Assembly: GCA_023489065.1 (NCBI GenBank)
Contig: JAMDCL010000065.1
Coordinates: 1-7,613 of the forward strand
Length of the DNA: 7,613 nt
Direction of reading: 5' to 3'
From: Deltaproteobacteria bacterium
GTDB lineage: Bacteria > JAMCPX01
The translations under genes and the position numbers were made by a program. A model generated the notes under the pieces. That model was not told where the DNA came from. It searched no databases and saw nothing but the letters and a program-made list of their open reading frames with translations. How positions within the stretch are numbered: position 1 is the stretch's first letter; the number at the start of each line of letters is the position of its first letter. Positions 6,079-7,613 of the stretch are shown piece after piece.

Positions 6079-7173
6079 ATGATAAGAAAATTTACATGGA
6101 TTGTTTTGCTCTTGGGCTTGCTGCAGTCTTGCACCCACAGATCAAACGTTATCAGGATAGGCGTTGCAGGACCGATGACCGGAGACCAGTCCGTTTTCGG
6201 AAGGGACGAACGCCGCGGGGTAAAGCTGGCTGTCAGCGAGTGGAACCAGAAGGGCGGCGTGCTGGGCAAGAAGATAGAACTTATCGTCGAAGACGACCAG
6301 CATGATCCCCGGCAGGCTGTAGCAGTTGCAAACAGGCTTGTCACGGATGGCGTTGCCGGCGTCATCGGCCATTTTAACAGTAATTGCTCGATACCCGCTT
6401 CTGCGGTTTATCACAGGGCCGGTATCCCCATGATCTCCCACGGCTCCACGAACCCCCAGCTTACGGAACAGGGGTTTGATAACGTGTTCCGTGTATGCGG
6501 CAGGGACGATCAGCAGGCACGGGTCGCCGCTGATTTTGTCTGTAAAACGTTAGGACTCTCGAGAATAGCGATCGTCCAGGACAAAACCACCTATGGCCAG
6601 GGCCTCGCAGACGAGTTCAGAAGATGGCTGAGCAAAGATTGCAAAGTCGTCTATTACGGTACAATCATCCAGGGAGACAAAGACTTCCACGCAGTTCTTA
6701 CGAATGTAAAAGCGCAAAGGCCGGATCTGATCTACTTCGGCGGGGTTTATCCCGAAGGGGGGTTACTCGTCAAACAGGCACGCCAGCTCGGCATAAAGGC
6801 ACTGTTCATGGGCGGGGACGGCATCATGGGTCCGGAGTTTATAACGATAGCGGGCAGTGCTTCCGACAAGGTGTATGCGACATTCGGCCCGGATATCAAT
6901 AAGGTACCGTCGGCAAAACAGTTTATCGAAAGTTACCGGAAGCTTTACGGGGAACCCGGTCCGTATTCCGTATATGCTTATGTTGCAGCAACTATCCTGT
7001 TAACGGCGATAAAAGATTCAGGTTCTTCGAATCCGTCCGTCATTATAACGTACCTTCATTCGCACCGTTTCGATACGGCACTCGGCACCATTGAATTCGA
7101 CAGCAAAGGAGACGTGGTCCACAGCCCCTATGTCATATGGCAGGTCGAGAACGGACGCTTCGTGCAGTTGTAG
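6079..7173 (+). CDS. Branched-chain amino acid-type ABC transporter substrate-binding lipoprotein
   Basis: A type I periplasmic binding protein (Peripla_BP_6, LivJ/LivK family) of 364 residues. The signal peptide MIRKFTWIVLLLGLLQSC ends in a lipobox with cysteine at 18 as the lipidation site. The binding domain runs from IRIGVAGPMTG (25-35) to the end. From memory it aligns closely with E. coli LivJ: GHFNSNCSIPAS (97-108) and SHGSTNPQLT (120-129) correspond to the ligand loops, YFGGVYPEGG (219-228) to the loop with the binding tyrosine, and FMGGDGIM (243-250) to the loop with the binding glutamate, here aspartate. The two LivJ disulphide cysteines are replaced by H75 and N100. An amino acid-like ligand is likely but not certain. 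The gene stands alone: it is divergent from the SRPBCC gene and convergent with the TrkA-type gene, with no permease or ATPase gene in the window. Confidence 0.92.
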   Translation: MIRKFTWIVLLLGLLQSCTHRSNVIRIGVAGPMTGDQSVFGRDERRGVKLAVSEWNQKGGVLGKKIELIVEDDQHDPRQAVAVANRLVTDGVAGVIGHFNSNCSIPASAVYHRAGIPMISHGSTNPQLTEQGFDNVFRVCGRDDQQARVAADFVCKTLGLSRIAIVQDKTTYGQGLADEFRRWLSKDCKVVYYGTIIQGDKDFHAVLTNVKAQRPDLIYFGGVYPEGGLLVKQARQLGIKALFMGGDGIMGPEFITIAGSASDKVYATFGPDINKVPSAKQFIESYRKLYGEPGPYSVYAYVAATILLTAIKDSGSSNPSVIITYLHSHRFDTALGTIEFDSKGDVVHSPYVIWQVENGRFVQL

Positions 7174-7187
7174 AGGTAAGATCAGGG

Positions 7188-7613
7188 TTACTTCGCATGC
7201 TTCGGCGAGGTAAGCCGCTCGAATTTCTCTATTGCCTCCGGATGTCCCACGGCAATCAGTATGTCGTTTTTGTTTAACAGAAAATGCGGCGACGGGTTGT
7301 AAATAAATTCTCCGTCGGGCTTCCTGACCGCGATAATGGTAATATCGTGAAGCTGGCGTATTTTTGCCTGTTCGACCGTCTTACCGTGAAGCTCGGAACC
7401 GTCCTGAATCATGAGTTCTTCTATCTTCAGCTCGAAATTGGTTTCTGCGGTTGCAAACTCCATAAAGTCTATGACATTGGGCTTGATAACGCTCTGGGCA
7501 ATCTTCTCCCCGCCTATGATATAGGGCGATATTACCCGGTTGGCACCTGCTTTATAGAGTTTGGAAATTGATGTGCTCTCCCCTGCCCTCGAGATGATGT
7601 ACAGGGACGGATT
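7188..7613 (-). CDS. TrkA/RCK-domain potassium channel or K+ transport protein (5' end cut by window edge)
   Basis: The frame is open from the right edge to a TAA at 7188-7190, giving the last 141 residues of a larger protein. The first about 40 visible residues are the end of a TrkA-N (RCK, nucleotide-binding) domain, with LYIISRAG and KLYKAGANRVISPYIIGGEKIAQ. After the linker VIDFMEFAT comes a TrkA-C domain: ELKIEELMIQDGSELHGKTV, then IRQLHDITIIAVRKPDGEFIYNPSP and ending LLNKNDILIAVGHPEAIEKFERL. These domains gate potassium channels or Trk transporters in response to nucleotides. The ANRVISPYIIGG and VIDF combination is most like the two-TM bacterial channels that carry TrkA-N and TrkA-C, so a pore domain upstream is expected but not visible. 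The ATG at 7463 is an internal methionine, not the start. The stop lies 14 bases from the stop of the convergent lipoprotein gene. Confidence 0.88.
   Translation of the reverse strand, partial: NPSLYIISRAGESTSISKLYKAGANRVISPYIIGGEKIAQSVIKPNVIDFMEFATAETNFELKIEELMIQDGSELHGKTVEQAKIRQLHDITIIAVRKPDGEFIYNPSPHFLLNKNDILIAVGHPEAIEKFERLTSPKHAK

Noticed and set aside
6009..6365. Minus-strand open frame of 118 codons antisense to the lipoprotein start
   Set aside because: Low-complexity Ser/Thr/Pro-rich translation typical of an antisense shadow, against a clear family match on the plus strand.
1..7613. A defence system, prophage, integron, CRISPR or other new accessory system
   Set aside because: All genes but one fit housekeeping or transport families, base composition looks even, and I saw no direct repeats at element ends, integrase, transposase or repeat array.

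Overview
This window looks like chromosomal housekeeping DNA from a Gram-negative bacterium. The Gram-negative reading rests on a lipoprotein with a periplasmic binding domain, a secreted SRPBCC protein and a long-chain polyprenyl diphosphate synthase. The combination of a DUF3467 protein, an orphan Leu/Ile/Val-type binding lipoprotein and a secreted SRPBCC protein would fit a deltaproteobacterial (Desulfobacterota-like) or Nitrospirota-like lineage. That placement is inference only. I see no mobile element, CRISPR array, tRNA or rRNA.

Layout. Positions 1-3781 hold a minus-strand gene cluster. In transcription order it is a DUF3467 protein (3781-3473), a polyprenyl diphosphate synthase (3468-2500) and DNA gyrase subunit A (2454 to beyond position 1). 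The gyrA gene is open to the left edge, so its last codons and stop are missing. A 157-base divergent intergenic region (3782-3938) contains an imperfect palindrome and a short direct repeat. It separates this cluster from a plus-strand gene for a small, unrecognised membrane protein (3942-4337). That gene converges, with only 5 bases between stops, on a minus-strand pair: a secreted SRPBCC/START-like protein (5941-5264) followed by a Ppx/GppA family phosphatase (5236-4343). A second divergent region (5942-6078) leads to a plus-strand lipoprotein of the branched-chain amino acid binding family (6079-7173). This converges with the 3' part of a minus-strand TrkA/RCK-domain potassium channel or transport protein (7613-7188), cut by the right edge.

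How the genes relate. The DUF3467, polyprenyl synthase and gyrA genes are probably co-transcribed (gaps of 4 and 45 bases). This would join quinone side-chain synthesis and DNA supercoiling in one growth-linked unit, although no direct biochemical link is known. The SRPBCC and phosphatase genes are probably co-transcribed (27-base gap). The binding lipoprotein has no permease or ATPase gene beside it. Every gene except the small membrane protein can be placed in a family.

Nothing here is clearly a new biological system. The points most worth a second look are a valine at the gyrase quinolone-contact position, a Ppx/GppA protein with altered conserved motifs, the secreted SRPBCC-phosphatase pair, the orphan binding lipoprotein, the unidentified membrane protein and the palindrome in the first divergent region.
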